Both the position numbers and the translations under genes were made by a program. A stretch of 64,000 nt of DNA from Bacteroidales bacterium (GTDB lineage Bacteria; Bacteroidota; Bacteroidia; Bacteroidales; UBA932): NCBI GenBank assembly GCA_017962375.1, contig JAGCVJ010000011.1:186001-250000 (forward strand). The letters run 5' to 3'. Below, in pieces: positions 33,807 through 42,485 of the stretch. How positions within the stretch are numbered: position 1 is the stretch's first letter; each line of letters opens with the position of its first letter. The notes beneath the pieces are model-generated. The model was not told the DNA's origin and searched no databases. It worked only from the letters and a program-made list of their open reading frames with translations.

Positions 33807-35276
33807 ATGGATATATTCATCGCGATTATGGAAGGCAGTTTTGTATCTATTTTAGGCTCATATATAAAGTCGTTCAGCGATTTTCTCTGGGGCTGGCCGC
33901 TTATCATTCTTCTTGTAGGAACACACATTTTCCTGACCATCAGGTTGAGGTTTCCTCAGCGATATGTCTTCAAGGCTATCGGAATGTCTTTCAAAAGAGA
34001 CAAGAACGCTGCCGGAGACGTTAGCCAGTTTGGGGCTTTGACCACTTCTCTGGCCGCCACAATCGGAACGGGCAATATCATTGGAGTGGCCACTGCCGTT
34101 TCCCTGGGAGGTCCGGGAGCCGTGCTGTGGTGCTGGCTGACCGGCGTTCTGGGTATAGCCACCAAATACAGCGAAGGCCTGCTTGCCATCAAATACCGCG
34201 TGAAGACCGCCAAGGGCACCATGCTCGGCGGCCCTATGTACGCTCTGGAAAGGGGTGTAAAGAGCAAGTTCCTGGCTGTTTTGTTCTGCGTGCTGGCTGC
34301 TTTGGCAGCTTTCGGCATAGGAGACCTGGTTCAGTCCAACGCCATTTCCACCCTTCTGGACCATGAGGGTCTGTTCGGGCCTAACTTCGCCGGCATTCCA
34401 AAGCACTGGACAGGCTGGGGCCTGGCTTTCCTGGTAATGCTGGTAACCTTCTTCGGCATCAAAGGCATAGCCCGTGTATGCGGCCTTCTGGTTCCGTTCA
34501 TGGCCATATTCTATGTGCTGGGCTGCCTGGTAATCCTGGGCATGAACTGGAGCGTTCTCGGCGACACCATTTCCCTGATAGTCAATTCCGCTTTCACCGC
34601 CAAGGCAGGAGCAGGCGGAATTGCCGGCTTCACGGTGATGATGGCCTGCCGCTACGGTATCGCCCGAGGCCTTTTCTCCAACGAGTCCGGTATGGGTTCC
34701 GCTCCTATCGCCGCCGCTGCCGCCCAGACCAAGAATCCTGTCCGCCAGGCTCTGGTTTCTTCCACCGGCACTTTCTGGGACACTGTTATCGTATGCGCCC
34801 TCACGGGTCTGGTCCTGGTTTCCAGCATTCAGGCCAATCCGGGCATAGACTATAAAGACGGCGCCAAGCTTACCCAGCTGGCTTTCGGGCAGATCCCTTA
34901 CGTAGGCTCCATTGTCCTTACCGTCAGCCTTGTCACTTTCGCCTTCTCCACCATCCTTGGCTGGAGCTATTACGCTGAACGCAGCGTGGAATATCTGGCC
35001 GGCAGAAAAACAGTATTCTTCTACAGGATCGTCTGGATTGTGCTGGTTTACATAGGAGCTGTTATGAATCTGGAAATGGTCTGGAACTTTGCCGACATAC
35101 TCAACGGCCTGATGGCAATCCCGAACATAATATCGTTGCTGCTGCTTAGCGGAGTTCTTGTGCGTGAAACCAGAAAATACCTCTGGAGCCGCCAGCTCGA
35201 CAAAGAGTCTGACGAGCAGATACCTATCCTCACCGGCAAAAGAGCCGCCCGTGCCGATCTCACGGAAGACAGATAG
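33807..35276 (+). CDS. Sodium:alanine symporter family (AgcS)
   Basis: 489 residues. An inner-membrane Na+/amino-acid (alanine or glycine) symporter with about eleven membrane segments. Signatures: FGALTTSLAATIGTGNIIGV, GPGAVLWCWLTGVLG near the first helices, and ARGLFSNESGMGSAPIAAAA later. The start is uncertain: a TAAATTTG box lies at 33796-33803, so the ATG at 33828 (MEGSFVSILG) may be the true start if transcription begins near 33808. The frame is open further upstream, but that part overlaps the promoter. Divergent from the S41 peptidase gene. Confidence 0.9.
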   Translation: MDIFIAIMEGSFVSILGSYIKSFSDFLWGWPLIILLVGTHIFLTIRLRFPQRYVFKAIGMSFKRDKNAAGDVSQFGALTTSLAATIGTGNIIGVATAVSLGGPGAVLWCWLTGVLGIATKYSEGLLAIKYRVKTAKGTMLGGPMYALERGVKSKFLAVLFCVLAALAAFGIGDLVQSNAISTLLDHEGLFGPNFAGIPKHWTGWGLAFLVMLVTFFGIKGIARVCGLLVPFMAIFYVLGCLVILGMNWSVLGDTISLIVNSAFTAKAGAGGIAGFTVMMACRYGIARGLFSNESGMGSAPIAAAAAQTKNPVRQALVSSTGTFWDTVIVCALTGLVLVSSIQANPGIDYKDGAKLTQLAFGQIPYVGSIVLTVSLVTFAFSTILGWSYYAERSVEYLAGRKTVFFYRIVWIVLVYIGAVMNLEMVWNFADILNGLMAIPNIISLLLLSGVLVRETRKYLWSRQLDKESDEQIPILTGKRAARADLTEDR

Positions 35277-35335
35277 TTTCCGCACGATTTTTGTACCTTG
35301 CAAACGTTTAGAATTAGAAAACAAAGATTTTTGAT

Positions 35336-35812
35336 ATGAAAAAGTTCCGTTTTTTTTCAGTTATGCTGCTGATTGCAGCTGTTCCTGTTTTGTTCTCCTG
35401 CTCAAAGAAATCTTCATCCGGAGAGGAGGATCAGACTGAAACATTCCAGACCATAAATGCACAGATTTATTACGGGAACGGCAGCGTTGCTCCTGCTACT
35501 GTCAATACAGGAGTTGGCTATACCTTGACATTTTACGTAGGCAACGGCTCTACCAAGGAAATATTCAGCGGTCCTGTAAAATGGACTGCAACCGGAAACG
35601 CAAAGGTAAGCCTTTCAGCAATTCAGAAGTCTGTAGGGCAGGCGGAACCAAAGACCAAGGCCAGCGCCGATTACACCACAACGTCGGCCACAACCTCGGC
35701 CACAACCATTTTGAAAGTGGTTACCCAGGATGACGGAATGATGTCTCTGACCGCAAGAGATGCAGCCGGAAACTCCAAGGTGCTGATGATAAACATCTAT
35801 CCTAAGGAATAA
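35336..35812 (+). CDS. Small lipoprotein of unknown function
   Basis: 158 residues. Lipoprotein signal MKKFRFFSVMLLIAAVPVLF then SCSKKSSS. The mature part is Thr/Ser/Gly-rich and beta-like (GVGYTLTFYVGNGSTKEIF, GPVKWTATGNAKVSL), possibly an Ig-like fold. A short in-frame DNA repeat encodes TTSATTSATT near residues 118-127. Preceded by a weak TACCTTG promoter box around 35297. No family recognised. Confidence 0.65.
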   Translation: MKKFRFFSVMLLIAAVPVLFSCSKKSSSGEEDQTETFQTINAQIYYGNGSVAPATVNTGVGYTLTFYVGNGSTKEIFSGPVKWTATGNAKVSLSAIQKSVGQAEPKTKASADYTTTSATTSATTILKVVTQDDGMMSLTARDAAGNSKVLMINIYPKE

Positions 35813-35815
35813 CTT

Positions 35816-35935
35816 CTAACGATAAGGTTCCCAGTGTCCTTTTAGTGTAAACCAAATCTCTTCTCCGGGCTTCATGAAATAAACACTTTTGTCAAAGATG
35901 TTGTATTTAGTGAAGTCATCGCCCCAAACTTCATA
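35816..35935 (-). pseudogene. C-terminal remnant downstream of hipT
   Basis: Just past the hipT stop, a 39-codon open stretch without start codon reads YEVWGDDFTKYNIFDKSVYF then MKPGEEIWFTLKGHWEPYR and stops at 35816. It is bounded upstream by an in-frame TGA. The aromatic-rich, well-formed sequence suggests the tail of a former gene cut off by arrival or rearrangement of the hip locus. The family is not recognised. Confidence 0.5.
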
Positions 35936-35938
35936 TCA

Positions 35939-36892
35939 TTATTCATTATTCAAGCGGGAAAGCCGCTCTTCAATCAGGTGTTTGTAGTTTGATTTCATTT
36001 GCTGGCTCAAGAAAGAAATGTCTATAAGTGAAAACCATACAGGTTTGCAGGACGCAACTTTTGCAATGAGTTTCTCTGCACGTTTAAGATCCAAGCCCGA
36101 GTCTGTTATTGCCTGTATGAAAGTATTCTTTCCAAAGCCGTTTTTCTTTCCTCCTGTAGAAAAAGTCAAAGCCATTTCCTCTTGATCCTCTGTGTCGGCC
36201 AGAAGCACGGGCAAAAGGTCGTATGCGGGTGAAAGAACATACTCCCTCTTTCCAATATCGATGAGGGAGAAATTTTTGCAGTGCATATCTGAATTGCCTG
36301 TAATCCAAGAGAAAAGCACCACTTCCCAATATCTTTGCAGATCTAGAAGCGGAGCGGTTGAATATCGTTTTACTGTATCGGCAAGCTGCTGGTATGTTCC
36401 GTCGTATTTGTGCTCGGTCAGACGGTTGGAAAGCTGGCAGAAATCCAGCATGGAAATCTTTTCGCCCCTCTTGCCTCTGTCCATCCTTAGGGTAATGTAG
36501 CCCAATTCTCCGTCTGACATCCTTACAAGGGAATGCTTTGCCGTTTTTATTCCAGATGCTTCCGCCATTTTCATAGTCACGTCTTCAAGTTCTGGAAGAC
36601 TGTCATATCTGGAACTTTGGGGCTTGAAAATATACTTTCCCCACAGGCCCACAATCATGAATTTTGCCGGCTCGTTTTTCTTCCCTTTGTCTAAGTCCAA
36701 AGACATTTTTGCCTGAACTCCGGTTACGGAAGAACTGGTTCTGATGACTTGTTTTGCAAGTTCAGACAGATTGTCTCTTGTGTAGGGGAGAGCCGGAGCT
36801 TCTGCCGTTCCAAAAATCTTTTTAGAACACTCTGGATGAAAATCTTTCTGCCCCTCAAGCAAATCGTGATAACAATACAGACACTTACTCAT
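35939..36892 (-). CDS. hipT: HipT-type kinase toxin (HipA C-terminal domain)
   Basis: 317 residues. Serine/threonine kinase toxin of a tripartite HipBST-like module. The N-terminus has a possible zinc knuckle (Cys4, Cys7, His19, Cys22). The Ser-rich loop SSSVTGVQ (residues 53-60) corresponds to the autophosphorylated, activity-controlling serines of HipT. The catalytic motif GNSDMHCKNFSL and the metal-binding Asp in SPAYDLLPV are intact, so the kinase looks active. Known HipA/HipT enzymes phosphorylate aminoacyl-tRNA synthetases; the target here is unknown. Its start overlaps hipS by 8 bp. Confidence 0.9.
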   Translation of the reverse strand: MSKCLYCYHDLLEGQKDFHPECSKKIFGTAEAPALPYTRDNLSELAKQVIRTSSSVTGVQAKMSLDLDKGKKNEPAKFMIVGLWGKYIFKPQSSRYDSLPELEDVTMKMAEASGIKTAKHSLVRMSDGELGYITLRMDRGKRGEKISMLDFCQLSNRLTEHKYDGTYQQLADTVKRYSTAPLLDLQRYWEVVLFSWITGNSDMHCKNFSLIDIGKREYVLSPAYDLLPVLLADTEDQEEMALTFSTGGKKNGFGKNTFIQAITDSGLDLKRAEKLIAKVASCKPVWFSLIDISFLSQQMKSNYKHLIEERLSRLNNE

Positions 36893-37208
36893 GGCTCAAA
36901 GGTTTTATGCTGATATCTCCGATGCAGTCTTTGCAGCAAGCAACCAGCAAAGACATCCTGTCTCTGGGATCTATTTTCCACGATTTTGATGCAATATCCA
37001 AAAGCCATCCTTCAGGAATCAAGCCGTCAAAAACAGGGAACATCATCTCTTTATGATATGTTTCCTCAGCGATGGGCATAGTTGGACTTAGCGGCAGGGG
37101 ACTTGGACTATTGATGTAGTGTCTGTCATACTTGAAGTGATACCCTTCTTCATCTTCTGTGAGGATTCCGCAGAAGATATCTTGTATGAAAACTTCTGCC
37201 TGTTTCAT
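36885..37208 (-). CDS. hipS: HipS-like protein (stand-alone HipA N-terminal subdomain)
   Basis: 107 residues matching the N-terminal subdomain that is part of HipA in two-gene systems: IFCGILTEDEEGYHFKYDRH and MMFPVFDGLIPEGWLLD, ending SIKPLSHE. In HipBST systems this separate protein acts as the antitoxin for HipT. It overlaps hipB by 4 bp and hipT by 8 bp, giving tight translational coupling in the order hipB-hipS-hipT. Confidence 0.88.
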   Translation of the reverse strand: MKQAEVFIQDIFCGILTEDEEGYHFKYDRHYINSPSPLPLSPTMPIAEETYHKEMMFPVFDGLIPEGWLLDIASKSWKIDPRDRMSLLVACCKDCIGDISIKPLSHE

Positions 37209-37405
37209 AACAGTTCAGTTTTTACGGGTCCGAGTTCCTCGCCGAATAGGGCGAGGATGTCATTAACCTTGTCCATTCGCAGAGTCTTTTTGCCCTGTTC
37301 CAAATCTCTGACGAACCTCAGGCCTACTCCAGCCCGGTCTGCCAGCTCGGTTTGATTCAGGCCAAATTTCTTGCGTTTTTCCTTAATATGTTTAGAAAGA
37401 GTCAT
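37205..37405 (-). CDS. hipB: HipB-like XRE family repressor
   Basis: 66 residues from the ATG at 37405 (a TTG at 37417 would add four). A Cro/CI-type helix-turn-helix: IKEKRKKFGLNQTELADRAG then VGLRFVRDLEQGKKTLRMDK. The DNA-binding autoregulator of the module. An inverted repeat flanking its promoter is the likely operator. Confidence 0.9.
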   Translation of the reverse strand: MTLSKHIKEKRKKFGLNQTELADRAGVGLRFVRDLEQGKKTLRMDKVNDILALFGEELGPVKTELL

Positions 37406-37418
37406 AAACTGTTGCAAT

Positions 37419-37483
37419 TTTTATACCTTATCGGGTGCAAATATAGTAATTTTTCTTATAACTATATCATAAAAGGTATAAAA
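37419..37483 (-). promoter_or_regulatory. hipBST promoter and candidate HipB operator
   Basis: TTTTATACCTT (37419-37429) and its exact reverse complement AAGGTATAAAA (37473-37483) flank the -7 box TATATTTG (minus strand, 37445-37438). Two operator half-sites bracketing the promoter suit autorepression by HipB, possibly with looping or cooperative binding. The TATACC half-site resembles the TATCC core of known HipB operators. Confidence 0.6.
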
Positions 37484-37497
37484 TTGACATAAAACAA

Positions 37498-37527
37498 CAA
37501 ATCTATACCCGTAAGGATATAGATTTG
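37498..37527 (-). terminator. Terminator after the DPP III gene
   Basis: CAAATCTATA (37498-37507) pairs perfectly with TATAGATTTG (37518-37527); on the minus strand TTGTTTT follows. It lies 18 bp beyond the stop of the M49 peptidase gene and separates it from hipB. Confidence 0.75.
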
Positions 37528-37545
37528 CTTGTTGAATAGAATTGC

Positions 37546-39555
37546 TTATTCAAAGGAGTACTTCTTGCCGTACTCCATCATCTGCTTCAGATAGTCGTCG
37601 TTGTAGACGATCTTGTAGTCCACCACTTTGCCCTTCTTCTCAACTGGCACGATGTCCGGGTTTACAAAGCCCTTGTAAGGCTTTAGGTTGAGGCCTGCAT
37701 ATCTCTGCAGGACTTCCTTGTGGAGAACAGGGTCTATGTCAACCGCATAGGTCTCGATGAGTTTCTTTCCGGCCTTGTAGTCTCCCTCTGACTTGATTCT
37801 CTGGATCTCTGCCAGAAGTTCCCCGAACAGTCCGCGGAGTTTCTCGAAATCGTTGATGACAAAATAGGTCTTGCCGTCTGTGGTTTTCTTCTCGATTACA
37901 TTGTCTGCCTGGCCATGTTCGTATGCCCACTCGGCAACCAGCTTGCGGTTCTGCATGTGGGCCTCGGTGTTCTTCTTGCCAAGCTCAATGCGGGTGAACT
38001 GGGTGAACAGGCCGTTGCGGATGTAGGTCATGTACTCTGCCTTGTAGGCGTCCTTGTCCGGCAGAAGCCCCATCTCAACCAGCTTAGGATCTGCCAGATA
38101 GTAGAGGGCGAACAGGTCTGCCCTGGCTTCCTCCAGCGCGGAGTTGAATTCCTTGAGGGCGTTTTCCTGAACATTTGGAAGCAGCTGGCCGGATGCATGT
38201 CCCAAGCACTCGTGGAGGTCTGTGTGGAGGTTGTCGGTCATGGTGCCGTACTTCTTGCACATGTCAATTTCGTCTTGGTCCCAGGCGAACTCGGTGAGGA
38301 TGCTCTTAGGAGATTCGTTGGCGGCCTTGTCGTATGCCTCGGTGATGTTGTTGATGGTAACGCTCTTGGAGCCGTATTCCTTCCTGATCCAGTTGGCGTT
38401 AGGCAGGTTGATACCGATAGGGGTGGAAGGGTAGCAGGCGCCGCCCAGGGCGGTAACGTTGATGACCTTGGCGCTCACGCCCTTCACGTTCTCCTTCTTG
38501 AAGCGCTTGTCCACAGGGGAGTTGTCCTCAAACCACTGTGCCTCGGCGCTTATGGCCTCGGTCCTCTTGCTGGCTCCCAGATCCTTGAAGTTGGCTATGC
38601 CTTCCCAGGTGGCCTTTCTTCCCAGAGGATCGTCGTAGTCCTCTATGAAGCCGTTGGTGAAATCCACAACCTTGGCCCCGTCATCCACCCACTGGATGTT
38701 GTAGGCGTCCCAGTCTCTCAGATCGCCTGTGGTATAGTACTTTATCAGAAGCTCAATGGTCTTCTTCTGGCCTTCGGTCTCGGCAAATTCCTTTGCCTTT
38801 TCCAGATTCTCAATTATCTTCTCGATAGACTTGGAGTAGAGACCGCCCACTTTCCATACCTGCTCGGTGATGGTTCCGTCTTCGTTCTTGACGAGCTTGG
38901 AGTTCAGGCCGTAGGAGATAGGATGCGGGTCATTAGGGTCTTCCATCTTGTCGTAGAAGTCGTTGACTTCCTTCTGGGTGAGGTTTCCTTCGTAGAAGTT
39001 GACGGCGGAGTTTGCAACCATATCCACGCGGCTGTCGTTGCACCTTCTCATCGGGAGTATCCAGGTCTCGTACATCACAGGCAGGAGCTCTTCGCAGAGA
39101 TCTCCCTGTCCTGTCTGCTCCATAAGGCCCCTGAAATAGTCAGGAGGGCAGGCCGGATAGAACTTGTCCTCAGCATAGTGGTGGTAAATTCCGTTGGAGA
39201 AGAATACCCTCTTGGCGTAAACCAGAAACTCCTGGTAGTCTTTGCATTCCTTGTCTCCCTTGTACTCATCGATGATCTTCTCGATAACCTTGCGGATGCG
39301 AAGGTTGTACTTTCCCATCTGGTCGAACATGATGTCTCTTCCGCATTTGGCGGCCTCTGAAGTGTAGTAGAGGAAGGCCTTGTTCTCGAAGCTCAGCGAA
39401 TCCCAGTCAGGGATCTGATACCTCAGAATCTGGAGGTCTGCAAACTCGTCCACGATATAGGTGAAAGGCTTCTCGCTCTCAGCCTTCTTTTCATTGCTGC
39501 AGCCTGTTGAAAGCGCCGCAGCCAAGATTGTCAACATAATTGTCAGTTTTTTCAT
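37546..39555 (-). CDS. Dipeptidyl peptidase III-like M49 metallopeptidase, lipoprotein
   Basis: 669 residues. Lipoprotein signal MKKLTIMLTILAAALSTGCS. The zinc site HECLGH (within TDLHECLGHASGQ) and the downstream glutamate motif EEARADLFALYYLAD define family M49, whose members release dipeptides from peptide N-termini. The length fits Bacteroidota DPP III. Probably faces the periplasm or cell surface through its lipid anchor. It follows the frameshifted holin-like gene by 17 bp. Confidence 0.93.
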   Translation of the reverse strand: MKKLTIMLTILAAALSTGCSNEKKAESEKPFTYIVDEFADLQILRYQIPDWDSLSFENKAFLYYTSEAAKCGRDIMFDQMGKYNLRIRKVIEKIIDEYKGDKECKDYQEFLVYAKRVFFSNGIYHHYAEDKFYPACPPDYFRGLMEQTGQGDLCEELLPVMYETWILPMRRCNDSRVDMVANSAVNFYEGNLTQKEVNDFYDKMEDPNDPHPISYGLNSKLVKNEDGTITEQVWKVGGLYSKSIEKIIENLEKAKEFAETEGQKKTIELLIKYYTTGDLRDWDAYNIQWVDDGAKVVDFTNGFIEDYDDPLGRKATWEGIANFKDLGASKRTEAISAEAQWFEDNSPVDKRFKKENVKGVSAKVINVTALGGACYPSTPIGINLPNANWIRKEYGSKSVTINNITEAYDKAANESPKSILTEFAWDQDEIDMCKKYGTMTDNLHTDLHECLGHASGQLLPNVQENALKEFNSALEEARADLFALYYLADPKLVEMGLLPDKDAYKAEYMTYIRNGLFTQFTRIELGKKNTEAHMQNRKLVAEWAYEHGQADNVIEKKTTDGKTYFVINDFEKLRGLFGELLAEIQRIKSEGDYKAGKKLIETYAVDIDPVLHKEVLQRYAGLNLKPYKGFVNPDIVPVEKKGKVVDYKIVYNDDYLKQMMEYGKKYSFE

Positions 39556-39572
39556 ATTTCTATTCGTTATTG

Positions 39573-40189
39573 TCAGAACTGGTTAACCTGATAGTCGTCA
39601 TTGCTGTCCTTCGCTGAGCCGTCTTCAGGGCTGATATCGGTTTCTGCTTCGGCCTTGGGATTTGAATTGGACCTGAAAGCGTCCCTTATCTTGCTCACGA
39701 ACTGGTTGATGTAGGTCAGAGGGTTTATCATCTGCTTGAACATCCGGTATTCCTGAGTGAAGGCCTCCTCCTTGTCCTTGATCTGCTGGTCCACAAACTG
39801 CTGCCTCAGGTGAAGCTCGTTCATGTCCGAGACTTTATCGTCGCCGAGCAGCATCTTGGTGTACATCTTTGCCATCTGGTTGGCAAACAGCCTCTTGCGC
39901 AACAGGTACAAAATGATTCCTATCAGCAGGACAGCTCCCGCCACGCAGAGGAAGCCAGGGCCGTGCTGCCCATCACCTCTCCCAGATAGTAAGACAGGGC
40001 AAATCCCAGAAACAGCAGGATGATGCTTCCGGCGATTATGAAAATTGCGGTCACGATGATTTTGTTGCTCACCCAGGACATCTTCTCCGCGCCCTTCATC
40101 GCGGCGCGGTCTACCTGCATGTTCACATAGTGGCGGATTGAGGAGCCCAGGCTCTCGTCCAGCGGCTTTGAGAAATTGTTCTTTTCCAT
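39573..40189 (-). pseudogene. Holin-like (DUF1469) membrane protein with a frameshift
   Basis: The ATG at 40189 opens MEKNNFSKPLDESLGSSIRH and a first membrane helix (IIVTAIFIIAGSIILLFLGF), then reads to a stop at 39923. The family's second helix (FLCVAGAVLLIGIILYLLRK) continues in the -1 frame from about 39948 to the stop at 39573. Restoring one G (CTGGCTTC to CTGGGCTTC) would give a 205-residue protein resembling DUF1469 'phage holin' membrane proteins, plus a charged helical C-terminus. No slippery sequence is present, so a mutation or sequencing error is the simplest reading. Confidence 0.65.
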
Positions 40190-40325
40190 ATTAGGTTTTT
40201 CGTCTTTGCACATTATACAAATATACGATTCTGCCGCCATTATTTCAATACGGACAACCTTTTTGGCACAATAAATGAAGCATATTGTCTATATCTTAAA
40301 GTAAAAATTGTAATTTTGCCTTGTT

Positions 40326-41627
40326 ATGAAGATTTGTAGGCATATAGCAACTTTGTTTGCACTGGCGCTTGTGGCATTGTCTTCTTGCTCCAAGGTTGAG
40401 CCTAAGGATGTAGTGTTTGAAGAGAAAGACAAGACCATTTTGCTGTATTTCGCTTCGCACAACAACCTCTATACGGACGCTGCTGCAAACATTGTCAAGA
40501 TTATAAACGGATATGTACCGGACAACGGCAACATAGTTCTGTACTGCAACAACTTTGATCTGGAAACCAAGCAGATGAAAGACACGCTTCCTCTGCTGGT
40601 GAACATCTGCAAGAACAAGCACGGAAATGTTCAGATAGATACCATCTACCGCTTCCCTTACCAGAATTCCTGCACCAAGAACTCAATGAGGTCTGTGATC
40701 AACATCACCAAGACCATCTGCCCTGCAAAGCAGTACGGCCTGGTATTGTGGTCTCACGGTACGGGATGGCTTCCTGCCGGCTACTATACCCTGAATCCGT
40801 CTTCCACAACTAGCGTAATGCCTTCCTCAGCGATATCCGAAGAAGATTCCCAGAGCAGGCGCCAGGCCTCTCTGGCCGGAAACCGGCCTCTGTTCCCGGA
40901 ACCTCCGGGAGGAGTTGACCCTTACGCCCACATGGTAAAGTCTTTCGGAAGCGAGCTCAAGACGGAGATGTCCATATTCGATATTCAGGAGGCTGTGGGT
41001 GAAACTCATTTTGACTTCATAGCCCTGGACGCCTGCCTGATGGGCGGCATTGAAGTGGTGTTCCAGCTCAAGGACTGCTGCGACTACATAATCTCCTCTC
41101 CGGCCGAAATCCTGACGGACAGCTTCCCATACGACAAAGTTATCCAGAGGATGTTCAACGAAGACTATGCGGGCGTAGCCAAGGACTTCTACGACTACTA
41201 CAACGCCCAGAGCGGAGAATACCGTTCAGCCACCATCTCCACCGTGAAATGCTCCGAGCTGGGAGCCGTGGCTCAGGAAGCCAGGAAGCTCTTTGACCAG
41301 TACCGCAGCGGCATTCCGTCCCTGGACGTGACTCAGGTTCAGCGCTACTTCCGCTTCAACGACCACTGGTTCTATGACTTCAAGGATTACATGGACAACC
41401 TCTGCGGCAAGTCAGAAACCGTGGCTCTGGGCGAGGCTCTCAAAAAGGCTGTCATAGCCAAGTACACTACCGGCCTGATGATCACCCTTGAGATTGACCC
41501 TGCCAAGTTCTCCGGCCTGAGCAGCTACATCAACAATCCGGTAGAGGCTCCTCTCACCTCGTTCTACCAGAAATACGCCTGGAACGAGGCCGTCCGGATG
41601 ATAGTTCCGGAAACCTCCACTGAATAA
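40326..41627 (+). CDS. Clostripain-family (C11) cysteine peptidase, lipoprotein
   Basis: 433 residues. Lipoprotein signal MKICRHIATLFALALVALSSC. The catalytic His is in LVLWSHGTGW and the Cys in IALDACLMGG, the C11 pair; DNGNIVLYCNNFD and ISSPAEILTDSFPY also fit. C11 enzymes cleave after basic residues and are widespread surface proteases in gut Bacteroidales. A TAATTTTG box at 40311-40318 ends 7 bp before the ATG, suggesting a near-leaderless message. Convergent with the rubrerythrin gene. Confidence 0.88.
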   Translation: MKICRHIATLFALALVALSSCSKVEPKDVVFEEKDKTILLYFASHNNLYTDAAANIVKIINGYVPDNGNIVLYCNNFDLETKQMKDTLPLLVNICKNKHGNVQIDTIYRFPYQNSCTKNSMRSVINITKTICPAKQYGLVLWSHGTGWLPAGYYTLNPSSTTSVMPSSAISEEDSQSRRQASLAGNRPLFPEPPGGVDPYAHMVKSFGSELKTEMSIFDIQEAVGETHFDFIALDACLMGGIEVVFQLKDCCDYIISSPAEILTDSFPYDKVIQRMFNEDYAGVAKDFYDYYNAQSGEYRSATISTVKCSELGAVAQEARKLFDQYRSGIPSLDVTQVQRYFRFNDHWFYDFKDYMDNLCGKSETVALGEALKKAVIAKYTTGLMITLEIDPAKFSGLSSYINNPVEAPLTSFYQKYAWNEAVRMIVPETSTE

Positions 41628-41645
41628 AGATTTTTGAAACCATAA

Positions 41646-41678
41646 AAAAAGTGCAGGACCAGCAATCCTGCACTTTTT
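41646..41678. terminator. Bidirectional terminator
   Basis: AAAAAGTGCAGGA (41646-41658) pairs perfectly with TCCTGCACTTTTT (41666-41678), with T/A tracts on both sides. It sits between the convergent C11 peptidase and rubrerythrin genes and can serve both. Confidence 0.88.
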
Positions 41679-41698
41679 GCTTTTGAAGAAACGATCTG

Positions 41699-42253
41699 TT
41701 ACTTCTTGAAGAAGCGGTTGTAGAGGCCCTCGAAGCCTTGTCCGTGGCGAGCCTCGTCTTTGCACATCTCGTGAACTGTATCGTGGATGGCGTCATAGTT
41801 GAGCTTCTTTGCCTTGGTGGCAATGTCTTTCTTGCCAGCGCATGCTCCTCTTTCGGCCTCGATTCTCTTCTCCAGATTGGTCTTGGTATCCCAAACCATC
41901 TCGCCGAGAAGCTCGCAGAATCTTGCTGCGTGGTCAGCCTCTTCCAGTGCATATCTTCTGAATGCCTCGCCGATTTCAGGATATCCCTCGCGATGTGCCT
42001 GACGGCTCATTGCCAGATACATTCCGACTTCGGTGCATTCTCCGATAAAGTTAGCCTTCAGGCCTTCCCAAATCTCCGGGTCGCATCCCTTAGCAACGCC
42101 GATAACGTGCTCGTCCGCCCAGGCCTTCTTGTTTTCTTCCTCAACAACCTCAACGAATTTCTCTCTTGGCTGCTTGCACTGAGGGCATCTCTCAGGAGGT
42201 TCCGGTCCTTCGTGGATATATCCACAAACTGTACATCTGAATTTCTTGATCAT
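41699..42253 (-). CDS. Reverse rubrerythrin (rubredoxin domain first)
   Basis: 184 residues from the ATG at 42253. The rubredoxin iron site comes first (Cys7, Cys10, Cys23, Cys26: CTVCGY..CPQC), followed by a ferritin-like di-iron domain with E/H ligands ([37 protein letters not shown]). Rubrerythrins reduce hydrogen peroxide in anaerobes; this domain order is the 'reverse' type. The region 42254-42392 upstream shows only AT-rich sequence. Confidence 0.92.
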   Translation of the reverse strand: MIKKFRCTVCGYIHEGPEPPERCPQCKQPREKFVEVVEEENKKAWADEHVIGVAKGCDPEIWEGLKANFIGECTEVGMYLAMSRQAHREGYPEIGEAFRRYALEEADHAARFCELLGEMVWDTKTNLEKRIEAERGACAGKKDIATKAKKLNYDAIHDTVHEMCKDEARHGQGFEGLYNRFFKK

Positions 42254-42392
42254 AAAGGTATTGTCTAAAAGGTTTGTTAATAAATCATCTTTACCGCACA
42301 AACCATTCTGTGCAGTAAGTCAAAGATAAGAATTATTTGCCGACAAACAAAGGCAGAAAAACGCGCGTTGGAGGCTCGCTGATGAAAAAATA

Positions 42393-42422
42393 TTTGAGAA
42401 ATGGAGATTTTGTTTATCTTTG
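42393..42422 (+). promoter_or_regulatory. Promoter of rplY
   Basis: TTTG at 42393-42396 and TATCTTTG at 42415-42422 with 18 bp between them, a near-consensus Bacteroidota promoter. Transcription would begin near 42428, leaving an approximately 78-base leader. Confidence 0.65.
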
Positions 42423-42433
42423 CGCCGCATTTC

Positions 42434-42485
42434 GCCTGACGAGTTCAGGCTCGGTGCAATGGGGTCCCCGCAAAGGCGGACTGAG
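42434..42485 (+). ncRNA. Structured 5' leader of rplY (candidate autoregulatory RNA)
   Basis: The GC-rich leader differs from its AT-rich surroundings and can fold compactly. Hairpin 1 is GCCTGA/TCAGGC (42434-42439 with 42445-42450). A second stem TCGGT/ACTGA (42451-42455 with 42480-42484) encloses CCGC-AAAG-GCGG (42468-42479). It ends 21 bases before the L25 start codon. Ribosomal protein leaders often bind their own product; this is inferred from position and structure. Confidence 0.5.

Noticed and set aside
33858..35324. 488-codon open frame antisense to the symporter
   Set aside because: The product is Gly/Gln/His-rich without domains; the opposite strand encodes a clear transporter with promoter.
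37915..39360. 481-codon open frame antisense to the DPP III gene
   Set aside because: It mirrors the codon bias of the real M49 gene on the other strand, has a low-complexity Val/Leu-rich product and no motif.
39573..40189. Prophage lysis cassette
   Set aside because: Only a holin-like membrane protein is present, with no endolysin or phage genes nearby; DUF1469 proteins are common chromosomal genes.
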